Of a stretch of DNA of 64,000 nucleotides, positions 17,484 to 26,304 are shown in pieces. The translations under genes were made by a program, and so were the position numbers. The stretch's first letter is position 1. Each line of letters begins with the position of its first letter. The notes under the pieces are model-generated. The model did no database searches. It was not told the origin of the DNA and was given only the letters and a program-made list of their open reading frames with translations. The stretch is from Frigidibacter sp037095735 (GTDB taxonomy: Bacteria; Pseudomonadota; Alphaproteobacteria; Rhodobacterales; Rhodobacteraceae), in assembly GCF_037095735.1 (NCBI RefSeq), contig NZ_JBAWKD010000007.1:105198-169197 (forward strand), written 5' to 3'.

Positions 17484-18410
17484 ATGCCGCTTCGCTTCAC
17501 CCTGCGACAGCTGGAATACTTCATCGCCGTCGGCGAGGCGGGCAGCATCGCGCTGGCCGCCGACAAGGTGAATGTCACCGCGCCCTCGATGTCCGCGGCG
17601 ATCGCGCAGCTCGAGGCCGGGTTCGGCGTGCAGCTGTTCACCCGCCGCCATGCGCAGGGTTCGGTCCTGACGCCGGCGGGCGAGCGCTTCCTCGCGCAGG
17701 CGCGGCAGGTGCTGGAGAGCGCGGCCAAGCTGAACGACCTTGCCAGCCTGCACACCGGGCTTGTGCAGGGCTCGCTGCGGGTCGGCTGCCTGCGTACCTT
17801 CGTGCCGCTGCTGGTGCCGCAGCTGCGCCGCAGCTTCGAGCGGCGCTATGCCGGCGTCGCCTTCAGCCAGGTCGAGCTGGACCAGGCGCAGATCCTCGAC
17901 GCGCTGGGGGCCGCGCGGATCGATCTGGCGATCACCTACGATCTCGCGCTGCCAAGCGACATCAGCTTCCACGCGCTGCGCAGCCTGCCGCCGCATGTGA
18001 TGGTCAATCCCGACCATCCGCTGGCCGGGCACGCGTCGGTGAGTGCCGCGGATCTGGTCGGGCATGACATGGTGATGCTCGACCTGCCGCACAGCAACGA
18101 CTACTTCCTGTCGCTGTTCCGCGCCGAGGGCCGCCGCCCGCGGATCGCCGAGCGCACGACCGAGATCGCGGTGCAGCGCAGCCTCGTGGCCAATGGCTAC
18201 GGCTTCGGGATCCTGAACATGCGCACCGTCTCGACCACCGCGATGGACGGCCGGCCGCTGGTGTTCGTGCCGCTGCGCACCGAGCTGCCGCCGCTGCGGC
18301 TTGGCCTTGCGATGCCGCGCGCGGCGCATGTGCCGCGCACGGTGCAGGCCTTCATCGACCATTGCCGCGAGGCGGCCGAGGCGGGCGCGCTTGCGGGTCT
18401 GGCGCCCTGA
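17484..18410 (+). CDS. LysR-family transcriptional regulator
   Basis: A 308-residue LTTR. The N-terminal winged helix-turn-helix spans about 5-65 (TLRQLEYFIAVGEAGSIALAADKVNVTAPSMSAAIAQLE) and the periplasmic-binding-like effector domain about 95-300 (GSLRVGCLRTFVPLLVPQLRR). It ends the plus-strand FMO/RidA/DUF1028 group, 55 bp after the DUF1028 gene, and converges on the AbrB-family gene. It is a candidate regulator of that group. ATG 17484 is preceded by GAGGGGAC. Confidence 0.9.
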   Translation: MPLRFTLRQLEYFIAVGEAGSIALAADKVNVTAPSMSAAIAQLEAGFGVQLFTRRHAQGSVLTPAGERFLAQARQVLESAAKLNDLASLHTGLVQGSLRVGCLRTFVPLLVPQLRRSFERRYAGVAFSQVELDQAQILDALGAARIDLAITYDLALPSDISFHALRSLPPHVMVNPDHPLAGHASVSAADLVGHDMVMLDLPHSNDYFLSLFRAEGRRPRIAERTTEIAVQRSLVANGYGFGILNMRTVSTTAMDGRPLVFVPLRTELPPLRLGLAMPRAAHVPRTVQAFIDHCREAAEAGALAGLAP

Positions 18411-18420
18411 GCCGGCTCAG
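18407..18420. terminator. 14-bp perfect palindrome containing both stop codons of convergent genes
   Basis: CTGAGCCGGCTCAG is its own reverse complement. It contains the TGA of the LysR gene and, on the other strand, the TGA of the AbrB-family gene, so the two genes end in the same symmetrical element. It may serve as a minimal bidirectional stop or termination site. Confidence 0.35.
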
Positions 18421-19496
18421 CCGCGGCGGGCCGCCGCGACCGAGCGGTCGCACAGGTGCAGCACCGCCCGCGCCAGCGGCGGGCCAAGCAGCACCACCGC
18501 GAAGAGCCGCACGGTCTGCAGCGCCATGATGAACGAGATGTCGCTGCCGGTGGAGATCGCGATCAGCGCGATCGAGTCGATCGAGCCCGGCACGGTGGCG
18601 AGCATCGCGCTCATCAGGTCGACGCCGGCGACCAGCGACAGCAGCACGCCCGACAGCGCGCAGAGCCCCAGCAGCAGCAGCACCGAGACCACCAGCATCG
18701 GCAGTGCCCGCGCCCCGGTGCGCAGCAGATCGGGCGTGAAGCGCAGCCCGGCCTGCGCGCCGATGAACAGGTAGCCAAGCGCGACCAGCCAATGCGGGAT
18801 CGCGATGTTCACGCCGTTGACCCACAGCAGGCAGGCCAGCACCAGCGGCACCAGCGTCGCGCCGGCGGGCAGCATCGGCAGGTAGCGCGCGGCGGCGATG
18901 CCGAGGAGCCCGAGCCCGAGCACCAGCGCGGTCGAGGCGGCATCGGCGGCCGGGGCGCCGGCGCCGTGCGGCTGCGCTGCCCCGACCAGCGCCGCGCCGA
19001 CGGCGATCATCGTGCCGATCACCATCAGCAGCCGCAGGATCTGGATGAAGGCGACCATCCGGCTGTCGATGCCGCGGTCATGGGCCATGGCGATCATCGT
19101 GCCGGCCATGCCGGGCATGAAGCCCCAGACCGCGACCTCCTGATCCAGCCGGGTGAGCCGGGCCGCGACGAGGCCGGTGACGCAGGCCAGCGCCAGGGTG
19201 ACCACGACGAAGAAGATCACCACCGGCCACAGCTGCAGGGTCTGGCCCAGCACCGAGGGGTCGAGGTTCAGCGCGATCAGCGTGCCGGCGATGGCCTGCC
19301 CGAACTGGTGCGGGATCCGCCCGACGCGGATCGCGACGCCGCGCAGCGCCAGCGTGGCGCCCATCAGGATCGGGCCCAGCATCAGCGCCGCCGGGACATG
19401 CAGTCTTTCGAGCCCGAGGCCAAGCAGCAGCCCGCCGGCCAGCATCAGGGCCCATTGGCCAAGCCGCGAGGGGTCGCGGGGAATGGAGGGTATCAT
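18417..19496 (-). CDS. AbrB-family integral membrane protein (PF05145 type)
   Basis: A 359-residue, highly hydrophobic protein with about ten predicted helices. It shows the internal duplication of the AbrB/'ammonia monooxygenase' family: GGLLLGLGLERLHVPAALMLGPILMGATLALRG in the first half and GFMPGMAGTMIAMAHDRGID before a second similar half ending in MLATVPGSIDSIALIAISTGSD. Members are uncharacterised and are often called putative transporters. It is the last gene of the 11-gene minus-strand operon; its ATG overlaps the amidase stop (ATGA). Export of a pathway product is a guess. Confidence 0.8.
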   Translation of the reverse strand: MIPSIPRDPSRLGQWALMLAGGLLLGLGLERLHVPAALMLGPILMGATLALRGVAIRVGRIPHQFGQAIAGTLIALNLDPSVLGQTLQLWPVVIFFVVVTLALACVTGLVAARLTRLDQEVAVWGFMPGMAGTMIAMAHDRGIDSRMVAFIQILRLLMVIGTMIAVGAALVGAAQPHGAGAPAADAASTALVLGLGLLGIAAARYLPMLPAGATLVPLVLACLLWVNGVNIAIPHWLVALGYLFIGAQAGLRFTPDLLRTGARALPMLVVSVLLLLGLCALSGVLLSLVAGVDLMSAMLATVPGSIDSIALIAISTGSDISFIMALQTVRLFAVVLLGPPLARAVLHLCDRSVAAARRG

Positions 19497-20806
19497 CAGG
19501 GGCGTTCCGGCCTCGCAGGAAGACCCGCTGCGCGTAGCCTGTCCTCGATGACGGGGGCAAGGGCCAGAAGCAGCGCATCCTGTCCGGGCCGCGCCACCAG
19601 CTGCACGCCCACCGGCATCCCGTCCGGACCGAGGCCGGCGGGCAGGCTGAGCGAGGGCGTGCCGAGCAGCGTCCAGCGGCTGTTGTACTGCGCCTGCCCG
19701 GTCGAGCCGAGCCCGACCGGCGCCTCGCCCGGGGCGGCCTGGGTCAGCAGCAGGTCGGCCCCGGCGAAGAGGGTGTCGAGATCGGCAAGGCCCGCGTCGC
19801 GCGCCGCGATCCCGGCCTGCCAGCGCTCGAAGGTGATCCCGTCCTGCCGGCGCAGGAAATCATGCGTCGCCGGGTGCAGCCGGTCCCAGTGCAGGTCGCG
19901 TTCGGGCGCGAGGCAGGCCGAGCCTTCCCAGGCGAAGACGTCGGACTGCGCCTCGATCAGCGGCAGCCACCAGTCGGGGACCGCGGTGTTGGCGGTGACT
20001 CGGCCCAGCAGGCCCGCCACCGTCTCGAGCACCGCCAGCGACGTGGCCGAAGGTGCGACGGCCTCGTCCGGGGCGAAGAGGGCGATCTGCGGCAGGGCAG
20101 GCGGCTCGTCGGCCGGCAGCAGCTCGGGGCGGCGCATCGCGGCGGCGGCGAGCAGCGCCACGTCGCGGGTGTCGCGGGCCATGAGGCCGACCACGTCGAG
20201 GCTTTCGGCCAGCGGTTTCACCCCGGTGCGGTCAATCAGGTGGCGCGAGGCCTTGTAGCCGACGACCCCGCAGAACGAGGCCGGACGGACGGTCGAGCCC
20301 GAGGTCTGGGTGCCGAAGGCCAGCGGGAAGAAGGCGGCGCCCAGCCCGGCCGCCGAGCCGGACGAGGATCCGCCCGGGGTGCGTGTCGCATCGAAGGGGT
20401 TCAGCGTGGCGCCCGGGGCGGCGGTGGCGAACTCGGTGGTCACGGTCTTGCCGATGCCCACCGCGCCGGCGCGGCGCACGATGTGCACGGCGCCCGCGTC
20501 GCGGGCCGGGCGCAGGCCCGGATAGGCGCGCGAGCCGTATTCGGTCGGCATGTCGCCGGTGTCGAGCACGTCCTTGATGCCGATCGGCACCCCGGCCAGC
20601 AGGCCGTCGCGCCGGGTCGCCGCCGCGCGGCCGGCCTCGGCGCGCACGGCGGCAGGGTCGTGGAAGGCGAAGGCGCGCACCTGCGGCTCCAGCGTCGCGA
20701 TGCGGTCGAGATAGGCCTCGGCCACCGCTTCGGGGGCCAGCGTCCCGGCGCGGACCGCGGCGGCGATGCCGCGGGCGGTGAGGGTCCTGGGATCGAGTTC
20801 GGTCAT
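19496..20806 (-). CDS. Amidase, amidase-signature family (first of two)
   Basis: A 436-residue amidase-signature hydrolase. The catalytic lysine is in VPIGIKDVLDTGDMPTEYGS (near 80). The Gly/Ser-rich signature is PGGSSSGSAAGLGAAFFPLAFGTQTSGSTVRPASFCGVVG (with its cis-Ser and nucleophile Ser near 155-180). The family hydrolyses carboxamides to acid and ammonia through a Ser-cisSer-Lys triad. The chosen start MTELDPRTLTARG overlaps the stop of the preceding amidase (ATGA). Its place in an operon with ring-cleavage enzymes suggests an amide intermediate as substrate. Confidence 0.9.
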   Translation of the reverse strand: MTELDPRTLTARGIAAAVRAGTLAPEAVAEAYLDRIATLEPQVRAFAFHDPAAVRAEAGRAAATRRDGLLAGVPIGIKDVLDTGDMPTEYGSRAYPGLRPARDAGAVHIVRRAGAVGIGKTVTTEFATAAPGATLNPFDATRTPGGSSSGSAAGLGAAFFPLAFGTQTSGSTVRPASFCGVVGYKASRHLIDRTGVKPLAESLDVVGLMARDTRDVALLAAAAMRRPELLPADEPPALPQIALFAPDEAVAPSATSLAVLETVAGLLGRVTANTAVPDWWLPLIEAQSDVFAWEGSACLAPERDLHWDRLHPATHDFLRRQDGITFERWQAGIAARDAGLADLDTLFAGADLLLTQAAPGEAPVGLGSTGQAQYNSRWTLLGTPSLSLPAGLGPDGMPVGVQLVARPGQDALLLALAPVIEDRLRAAGLPARPERP

Positions 20807-22218
20807 GCTTCCAGCGCCTCCAGCGCGGGGCGGCGGGCGGCCCAGGGACAGGCGGCCTCGAGCTGGCCGGCGAGAGAGAAGAGCAGTTCCTCGGCACCGT
20901 AGGCGGCCCCGAAGTGGATGCCGACCGGCAGGCCGCCGGGTGTCCAGTGCAGCGGCACCGACATCGCCGGGCAGCCCGAGGCGTTGAACACCGCGGTGAG
21001 CGGGGCATGCGACCAGAAGCGGTGGAAGAACTGTTCCGGCCCAAGACCCGCGCCGGTCAGCACGCCGAGTTTGGGCGCGACCTCGGCGGTGACGGGCGAA
21101 AGGTAGATGTCGTGGTCGGCGAAGAAGGCGCCCATCGCGCGCGAGGTGCCGTGCAGCACCTGCAGCGCGGCAAGATAGTCCTCGCCGCTGATCCCGGCCG
21201 AGCGGCGGACCCATTCGGCGTTCACCGGCTCCATCAGCGCCAGCGGGTCGGGCAGGCCGCGCGCGGCGGCCAGGCCCTTGACGCCCTTGGCGACATTCAC
21301 CGCGGCCACGGTGAACCAGGCGGCGCGCAGCGCCTCGGTGTCATAGGCGGGGGTGGCGAGCGTCACCTCGTGACCGAGGTCGGCCAGCAGGCGTGCGGCC
21401 TCTTCGGTCGCGGCGACGACCTCTGGCGACAGCGGGAAGCCCGCGGGGCCCGCAAGCTGCATCCCGATCCTGAGCCGCCCCGGCGGGCGCGCCACCGCGT
21501 CGAGGAAGCGGCCCGCGGGCGGGGGGCAGGCCCAGGGATCGCCTCGGTCAGGGCCGTGGATCGCATCGAGCAGCGCGGCGCTGTCGCGGACCGAGCGCGA
21601 GATGCCGTGCAGGGTGGACATGCCGGCCATCCCCTCGGCCTGGGCGGGGCCGGCGGGGGTGCGCAGTCGCGAGGGCTTGAAGCCGAAGGTGCCGGTATGG
21701 GCGCAGGGGACGCGGATCGAGCCGGCGCCGTCCGAGGCCTGGGTCAGCGGCACGACCCCGGCCGCGACCAGCGCCGCCGCGCCGCCCGACGAGCCGCCGG
21801 GGGTGCGCGTCAGGTCCCAGGGATTGCGGGCAGGGCCGTGGAACGGGCCTTCGGTGGTGAAGGATAGGGCAAGCTCTGGCGTGTTGGTGCGGCCCATCAG
21901 CACGAAGCCCGCCCGGCGCAGCCGCGCGCCGACGGTGTTGTCGGCCGGGGCGCGCAGCCCCTCGTGCAGGCGCGCGCCCGAGGTGATCGGTTCGCCCGCG
22001 ATCGCGGCGCCGGTGTCCTTCAGCCACAGCGGCACCCCGGCGAAGGGGCCGGTCGTCGGCGCCGCCATCGGCGCGAAGTCGTGGACGATGGCGTTCAGCG
22101 CCGGGTTCAGCGCGGCGGCGCGGGTCTTCGCCTCGGTCACGAAATGGTCGGGGGCGACATCGCCGCGGCGCACCATCTCTGCCATCGCCAGCGCGTCGAG
22201 CGCCTCGTACTCGGTCAT
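20803..22218 (-). CDS. Amidase, amidase-signature family (second of two)
   Basis: A 471-residue amidase-signature protein: VPLWLKDTGAAIAGEPITSG (catalytic lysine), then TRTPGGSSGGAAALVAAGVVPLTQASDGAGSIRVPCAHTGTFGFKPS, read here as separate motifs, with the two serines of the triad. It is only moderately similar to the neighbouring amidase and is closer to the aryl-acylamidase/6-aminohexanoate-cyclic-dimer-hydrolase-like group in the ASDGAGSIR motif. It overlaps both neighbours by 4 bp (ATGA), so translation is coupled. Two different amidases in one operon suggest sequential C-N cleavage or two substrates. Confidence 0.9.
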   Translation of the reverse strand: MTEYEALDALAMAEMVRRGDVAPDHFVTEAKTRAAALNPALNAIVHDFAPMAAPTTGPFAGVPLWLKDTGAAIAGEPITSGARLHEGLRAPADNTVGARLRRAGFVLMGRTNTPELALSFTTEGPFHGPARNPWDLTRTPGGSSGGAAALVAAGVVPLTQASDGAGSIRVPCAHTGTFGFKPSRLRTPAGPAQAEGMAGMSTLHGISRSVRDSAALLDAIHGPDRGDPWACPPPAGRFLDAVARPPGRLRIGMQLAGPAGFPLSPEVVAATEEAARLLADLGHEVTLATPAYDTEALRAAWFTVAAVNVAKGVKGLAAARGLPDPLALMEPVNAEWVRRSAGISGEDYLAALQVLHGTSRAMGAFFADHDIYLSPVTAEVAPKLGVLTGAGLGPEQFFHRFWSHAPLTAVFNASGCPAMSVPLHWTPGGLPVGIHFGAAYGAEELLFSLAGQLEAACPWAARRPALEALEA

Positions 22219-23078
22219 CTGCGGTCTTCCTCGGAGAGCGGGTCGGAACAGGCGGCGGGGCCGTCGGGCACCAGCCATTCGATGCGGTCGGTGGCGGGGG
22301 GCAGCGCGGCGCCGGCCAGCCCGTCGGGCCCGAGCGCGAGCCGGGCGCGGCCCAGCCATGCGCCGCCCGCGCCGCGGGCCGCGACCGGCCAGAGCCCCGG
22401 CGGCGGCAGCAGCTGGCCCGCGTCGAAGCGCCAGCGGCAGGGGTTCGGGTCGAATTCTGGACCGGCGGCGGTGATCTCGGTTTCCCAGCCGTGGCCAAGC
22501 AGCCGGGTCGCCTCGGCGATGCGGCCCGCGCGCAGGGTGGCGCGCACGCGCGAGGACGAGATGCGGCCGGCGCCCTCGCACTGGTCGGGCACGACGAGGG
22601 TGGCGATGGCGTGGCGCGCGGCGGTGGCGGACAGCAGCGCCACGTCGCCCTCGCGCCCGCGGCCGAAGCGGAAGTCGCGCCCGACGACCACCGCGCCAAG
22701 GCGCAGGCGGCCGTGCAGGATCGCGGTCACGAAGGTCTCGGCCGGGGTGGCGGCGAAGGCCGCGTCGAAGCGCGGGGCATAGACCAGCCCGACGCCGGCC
22801 GCGGCCAGCAGCGCCCGCTGTGCCGATCCGGTCGAGATCCGGAACCGCGCGGGGCCGCCGAACCAGAGCCGCGGATGCGGGTCGCATTGCAGGACGGCAA
22901 GGGGCGCGTCGCGGCGGCGGGCCTCGGCCGTGGCCGCCGCGACCAGCGCGGCATGGCCGCGGTGCATCCCGTCGAAGCTGCCCAGCAGCATCACCGCGCC
23001 CGCCAGCCCTTCGGGCAGCGGCGCGCTGCCATCCGTCACGACGGGACGCATGGCGACGGGATGGGCAAGGTCACGCAA
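22215..23078 (-). CDS. RibF-like FAD synthetase domain protein without a riboflavin kinase domain
   Basis: A 287-residue protein. The nucleotidyltransferase motif LLGSFDGMHRGHAALV is at about 31-46, GAVVVGRDFRFGRGREGDVALL near 125, and RISSSRVRATLRAGRIAEATRLLGH near 165; these are the three hallmark segments of bacterial RibF adenylyltransferase domains. The C-terminal 90 residues do not show the riboflavin kinase motif (GxxxPTAN) and look like a degenerate or different domain. RibF makes FMN and FAD. A spare adenylylating copy in an operon with FAD-dependent monooxygenases could boost FAD. A TTG start at 23078 overlaps the upstream gene by 8 bp; ATG 23051 is an alternative. Confidence 0.75.
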   Translation of the reverse strand: MRDLAHPVAMRPVVTDGSAPLPEGLAGAVMLLGSFDGMHRGHAALVAAATAEARRRDAPLAVLQCDPHPRLWFGGPARFRISTGSAQRALLAAAGVGLVYAPRFDAAFAATPAETFVTAILHGRLRLGAVVVGRDFRFGRGREGDVALLSATAARHAIATLVVPDQCEGAGRISSSRVRATLRAGRIAEATRLLGHGWETEITAAGPEFDPNPCRWRFDAGQLLPPPGLWPVAARGAGGAWLGRARLALGPDGLAGAALPPATDRIEWLVPDGPAACSDPLSEEDRR

Positions 23079-23730
23079 GGGTTTCCAGCCAGTCGAAGAC
23101 TTCCTGCACGGCGATGCAGTCGGCGTATTTCTTGTGCATGTCGTAGAGGTTGGCGAAATGGGGGCTTTCGTGCAGGTCCGCCACGCATTCGATCGGCACG
23201 ATGGTGCGGAAGCTGCGCGAGAGCGCGTCGACCACCGTCGCGCGCACGCAGCCCGAGGTCGAACCGCCGGTGACGATCACGGTGTCGATCTTGTGGAAGC
23301 GGGCGAGGCTGTCGACATGCGTTTCGAAGAAGGCCGAGGGCATCTTCTTGTTCAGGAGCACGTCCTCGGGGCCGATTTCGGCGCGCGGGTCGATGGCGGC
23401 GCGGTCGGAGCCGATCTTGATCATCTTCAGCGCGTCGGGATCGTCGCCGCGGGTGCCGAAGACGCCGCAGTCGTCGCCCGAGGGCGAGAAGGCGACATAG
23501 GTCCAGATCACCGGCAGGCCCATCGCCCGCACATAGCTGGCAAGGCGGTTGGTGTACTCGATCTGGCGGGGATCGGTCTCGTAGGCCGTCACATAGGTGC
23601 CGGGCTGGGTATAGGCGCATTGCATGTCGACGTTGATCAGCATCGGGCGCGTGCCGAAGCCGTAACGCTTGCGGGGATTGGCGGCGAGCTTCTCGAACAT
23701 CTGCCGCGCGGTCAGGTTGGACAGTTCCAT
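23071..23730 (-). CDS. Isochorismatase-fold cysteine hydrolase (N-carbamoylsarcosine amidase/maleamate amidase type)
   Basis: A 219-residue cysteine hydrolase. The triad is visible: D35 in MLINVDMQCAYTQPG, K129 in NKKMPSAFFETH, and the nucleophile C161 in VTGGSTSGCVRATVVDALSR. The length and N-terminal extension resemble N-carbamoylsarcosine amidohydrolase and related amide or ureido hydrolases; NicF (maleamate amidase) and RutB of uracil degradation share the fold. In this operon a maleamate-like or ureido intermediate is a reasonable substrate, but the specificity cannot be read. A Shine-Dalgarno GGAGACG precedes the ATG. Confidence 0.88.
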   Translation of the reverse strand: MELSNLTARQMFEKLAANPRKRYGFGTRPMLINVDMQCAYTQPGTYVTAYETDPRQIEYTNRLASYVRAMGLPVIWTYVAFSPSGDDCGVFGTRGDDPDALKMIKIGSDRAAIDPRAEIGPEDVLLNKKMPSAFFETHVDSLARFHKIDTVIVTGGSTSGCVRATVVDALSRSFRTIVPIECVADLHESPHFANLYDMHKKYADCIAVQEVFDWLETLA

Positions 23731-23786
23731 GTCGTCTCCGGGTCAGGACGCGCGGGCGAGGGCCGCCCGCGCCTTGGGCTTGGATC

Positions 23787-24896
23787 TCAGCTCTTCGACA
23801 TCCATTCGAGCCAGCGGGGCTGGACCTCTGCAGTGTTCTCGGCCCACCAGGCCTCGTCGATGTGCATGTTCTTGGCGGCGTTCTCGGGGAAGCCGGGCAG
23901 CTGGCTCTGCATCTCGGGCGGGATCGCGCCGTAGATCGAGGTGTTGGCGACGTTGAAGGGCAGGGCCGAGGCGTATTCGAGCATGCCTTGCGCCTGCATC
24001 ATCCAGGCGATCAGCTTCTGCGCCTGTTCGGCCGAGGGCGCGGATTTCGGGACCGTCCAGTAGGACTGTTCAACGATCGACTGGTTGAAGGTGAAGTCGA
24101 TCTTGCCGGCGCGCTTCTTCTCTTCCAGCGTCCGCGCGAGGCTCGACCCCATCAGGTCCACCTCGCCGTTCTGCATCAGCACCGCCCATTGCGAGGTCTT
24201 CTGCACCCAGAGGTCGATCTTCGAGCGGATCGCGTCCAGCGCCTCGAACGCCTCGTCGATCTTGATCGGGTAGATGTCCGCGGGGGCGACGCCGGCGGCC
24301 ATCAGCGCGATCTCGAAGCTGGGGCGCGGCTGGGCATAGAGCGCGCGGCGGCCCTTGAACTTCGCGGTGTCCATCCACTCGGCCCAGGTCTGCGGGCCGT
24401 CCTTGCCGAAGAGATCCGAGTTCCAGGCGATCACCGTCGAGAAGGCGACCGAGCCGATGCCGTAGTCGGTGATCACCTTCGGGTCGATCTGCTCTTTCGG
24501 CACGATCGAGAAGACGAGGTCGTAGTCGATCTTCTGCAGCAGGCCCTTCTGGATGGCGATCTGCATCTGCACGCCCTCGGTGTCGATCAGGTCCCATTCG
24601 ACATTGCCGACGCCCTCCATCACCTCGAGCTTGGCCATGTCGGGGATCGAGGTGGTCGAGACGTCGATGCCGGTCGCCTTGGCGAAGGGATCGAACCAGA
24701 TGCGCTGCATCGTGTCGGAATAGCCGCCGCCCCAGGTGCAGACGATCACCGAGCCGTCGCCCTTCAGGGCCTCGGCCGCGGATCGGGTGGCGGATTGGGC
24801 GAAGGCGGGGCGCAGCGGCAGGCCGGTCAGGCCAAGCCCGGCGGCGGCGCCGAGACCGCCGAGGATCTGGCGGCGGGAGGGGGATTTCAGGATCAT
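23787..24896 (-). CDS. ABC importer solute-binding protein, PotD/spermidine-putrescine type, Tat signal
   Basis: A 369-residue periplasmic protein. The N-terminus holds a twin-arginine signal (PSRRQILGGLGAAAGLGLTG, cleavage after AFAQ). The mature part begins VIVCTWGGGYSDTMQRIWFDPFAKATGI and includes GSVAFSTVIAWNSDLFG and DLMGSSLARTLEEKK, typical of cluster-D binding proteins of PotD/AfuA-like ABC systems. It is about 50% identical by eye in many blocks to the next binding protein (25145-26227), so it is a tandem paralogue. Substrate unknown; context suggests a small organic nitrogen compound. Confidence 0.88.
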   Translation of the reverse strand: MILKSPSRRQILGGLGAAAGLGLTGLPLRPAFAQSATRSAAEALKGDGSVIVCTWGGGYSDTMQRIWFDPFAKATGIDVSTTSIPDMAKLEVMEGVGNVEWDLIDTEGVQMQIAIQKGLLQKIDYDLVFSIVPKEQIDPKVITDYGIGSVAFSTVIAWNSDLFGKDGPQTWAEWMDTAKFKGRRALYAQPRPSFEIALMAAGVAPADIYPIKIDEAFEALDAIRSKIDLWVQKTSQWAVLMQNGEVDLMGSSLARTLEEKKRAGKIDFTFNQSIVEQSYWTVPKSAPSAEQAQKLIAWMMQAQGMLEYASALPFNVANTSIYGAIPPEMQSQLPGFPENAAKNMHIDEAWWAENTAEVQPRWLEWMSKS

Positions 24897-25144
24897 CGCG
24901 GTGCTCCATCTGGGAGGGGGAGGCGGTCGGGGCGATCACCGGCCGGGGCCGGCCGGTGCAGACCCGCCCCGGGGGGGCCGCGCGGAAGGGGCGCGGCGCC
25001 GGGGCGGGGATCCTTGTGGCGCGGGCCGGGGGCGGCCCGCGCGAGGGGTTCGGTGGCACAGGCCGCAGGCGGCCCGCGGGAAGGTTCAGACGGGCCGGGC
25101 AGGGGGCAGGCCGCGCGCGGCGGCTCAGCCTGCCGCGGCTGCGG

Positions 25145-26227
25145 TCACTGCTTGCTCAGCCAGTCGAGCCAGCGGGTGCGCACCGCTTGGCCGTTGTCGA
25201 GCCACCACTGGGCATCTATCTTGTGGGCGGTCGCGGCGTTTTCGGGGGCGCCGGGCAGCTTGGCGGTCAGGGCCGGGTCGAGCTCGGCATAGACCGCGGT
25301 GTTGGTCATGCCGTAATAGGGCAGCAGCTCGAGCGCGGCCTTGGCGCCCTGTTCGCGCACCGTCCAGGCCACCAGCTTCTGCGCATCGGCGACGTTCGGC
25401 GCGCCCTTCGGGATCGTCCAGTAGGACTGTTCCGAAATCGACTGGCTGTAGGTCAGGTCATAGGGTTCGCCCGCCAGGATCTGCGCCATGGTCCGCGCGA
25501 GGCTCGACCCCATCAGGTCGACCTCGTGGTTCTGGATCAGCACGTCCCATTGCGAGGTCTTCTCGACCCAGAGGTCCACCTTCGGCCCGATCGCGTCGAG
25601 CGCCTTGAAGGCCTCGTCGATGTCCATCGGATAAAGCTCGTTCGGCTTGTGGCCTGCGGCCAGCATCGCGATCTCGAGCGCGGGCTTGGGGTTGGCGTAA
25701 AGCGCGCGGCGGCCGGGATACTTTTCGGTGTCGAAGAACTCGGCCCAGGTCTGCGGCCCGCCGTCGGGGAACATCTCCTTGTTCCAGGCCATGACCGTCG
25801 AGAAGGCGACCGAGCCGACGCCGTACTTGGTCAGCACCGCCTGGTCGAGATCTTCCTTGGGCACCAGCGAGAACAGCAGGTCGTAGTCTATGGGCTCGAG
25901 CAGGTCGTCCTGCATCGCCATCAGCATCTGGTTGCCCTCGAAGTCGACCATGTCCCATTCGACGTTGCCGACCTGCTCCATGATCTTGAGCTTGGCCACG
26001 TCGGGGACCGAGGTGAAGGCGATGTCGATGCCGGTGGCCTCGGGGAAGTCCCCGTACCAGGCCTTGTGCATCTTCTCGACGGTCGGGCCGCCCCAGTTGT
26101 TCACGATCAACGTGCCCGAGCCCTTGAAGGCTTCGGGAACACTGTCCTGCGCGAGGGCGGGGGCGGCGGCGGGCAGGGCAAGGCCGAGGGCCGCCCAGAC
26201 CGCAAGCGCGATGTGCTTGGTGGTCAT
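25145..26227 (-). CDS. ABC importer solute-binding protein, PotD-like, Sec signal (paralogue)
   Basis: A 360-residue periplasmic protein with a Sec signal peptide (MTTKHIALAVWAALGLALP, cleavage after APALAQ). Blocks shared with the downstream paralogue include GTLIVNNWGGPTVEKMH, GNVEWDMVDFEGNQM, YGVGSVAFSTVMAWN, FDTEKYPGRRALYA, KTSQWDVLIQNHEVDLMGSSLART and SEQSYWTIPKGAP. It lies 77 bp after the permease-ATPase gene, and 248 bp of very GC-rich sequence without a gene separates it from the second copy. Either binding protein could feed the same membrane complex. Confidence 0.9.
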   Translation of the reverse strand: MTTKHIALAVWAALGLALPAAAPALAQDSVPEAFKGSGTLIVNNWGGPTVEKMHKAWYGDFPEATGIDIAFTSVPDVAKLKIMEQVGNVEWDMVDFEGNQMLMAMQDDLLEPIDYDLLFSLVPKEDLDQAVLTKYGVGSVAFSTVMAWNKEMFPDGGPQTWAEFFDTEKYPGRRALYANPKPALEIAMLAAGHKPNELYPMDIDEAFKALDAIGPKVDLWVEKTSQWDVLIQNHEVDLMGSSLARTMAQILAGEPYDLTYSQSISEQSYWTIPKGAPNVADAQKLVAWTVREQGAKAALELLPYYGMTNTAVYAELDPALTAKLPGAPENAATAHKIDAQWWLDNGQAVRTRWLDWLSKQ

Positions 26228-26304
26228 CTGTCGTCACTCCTGTCGGGGATGCGGGCCGTTTTCGGCCTCGTGTTGCATGGGCACGTCGTCGAAGGGGCCG
26301 CGGC

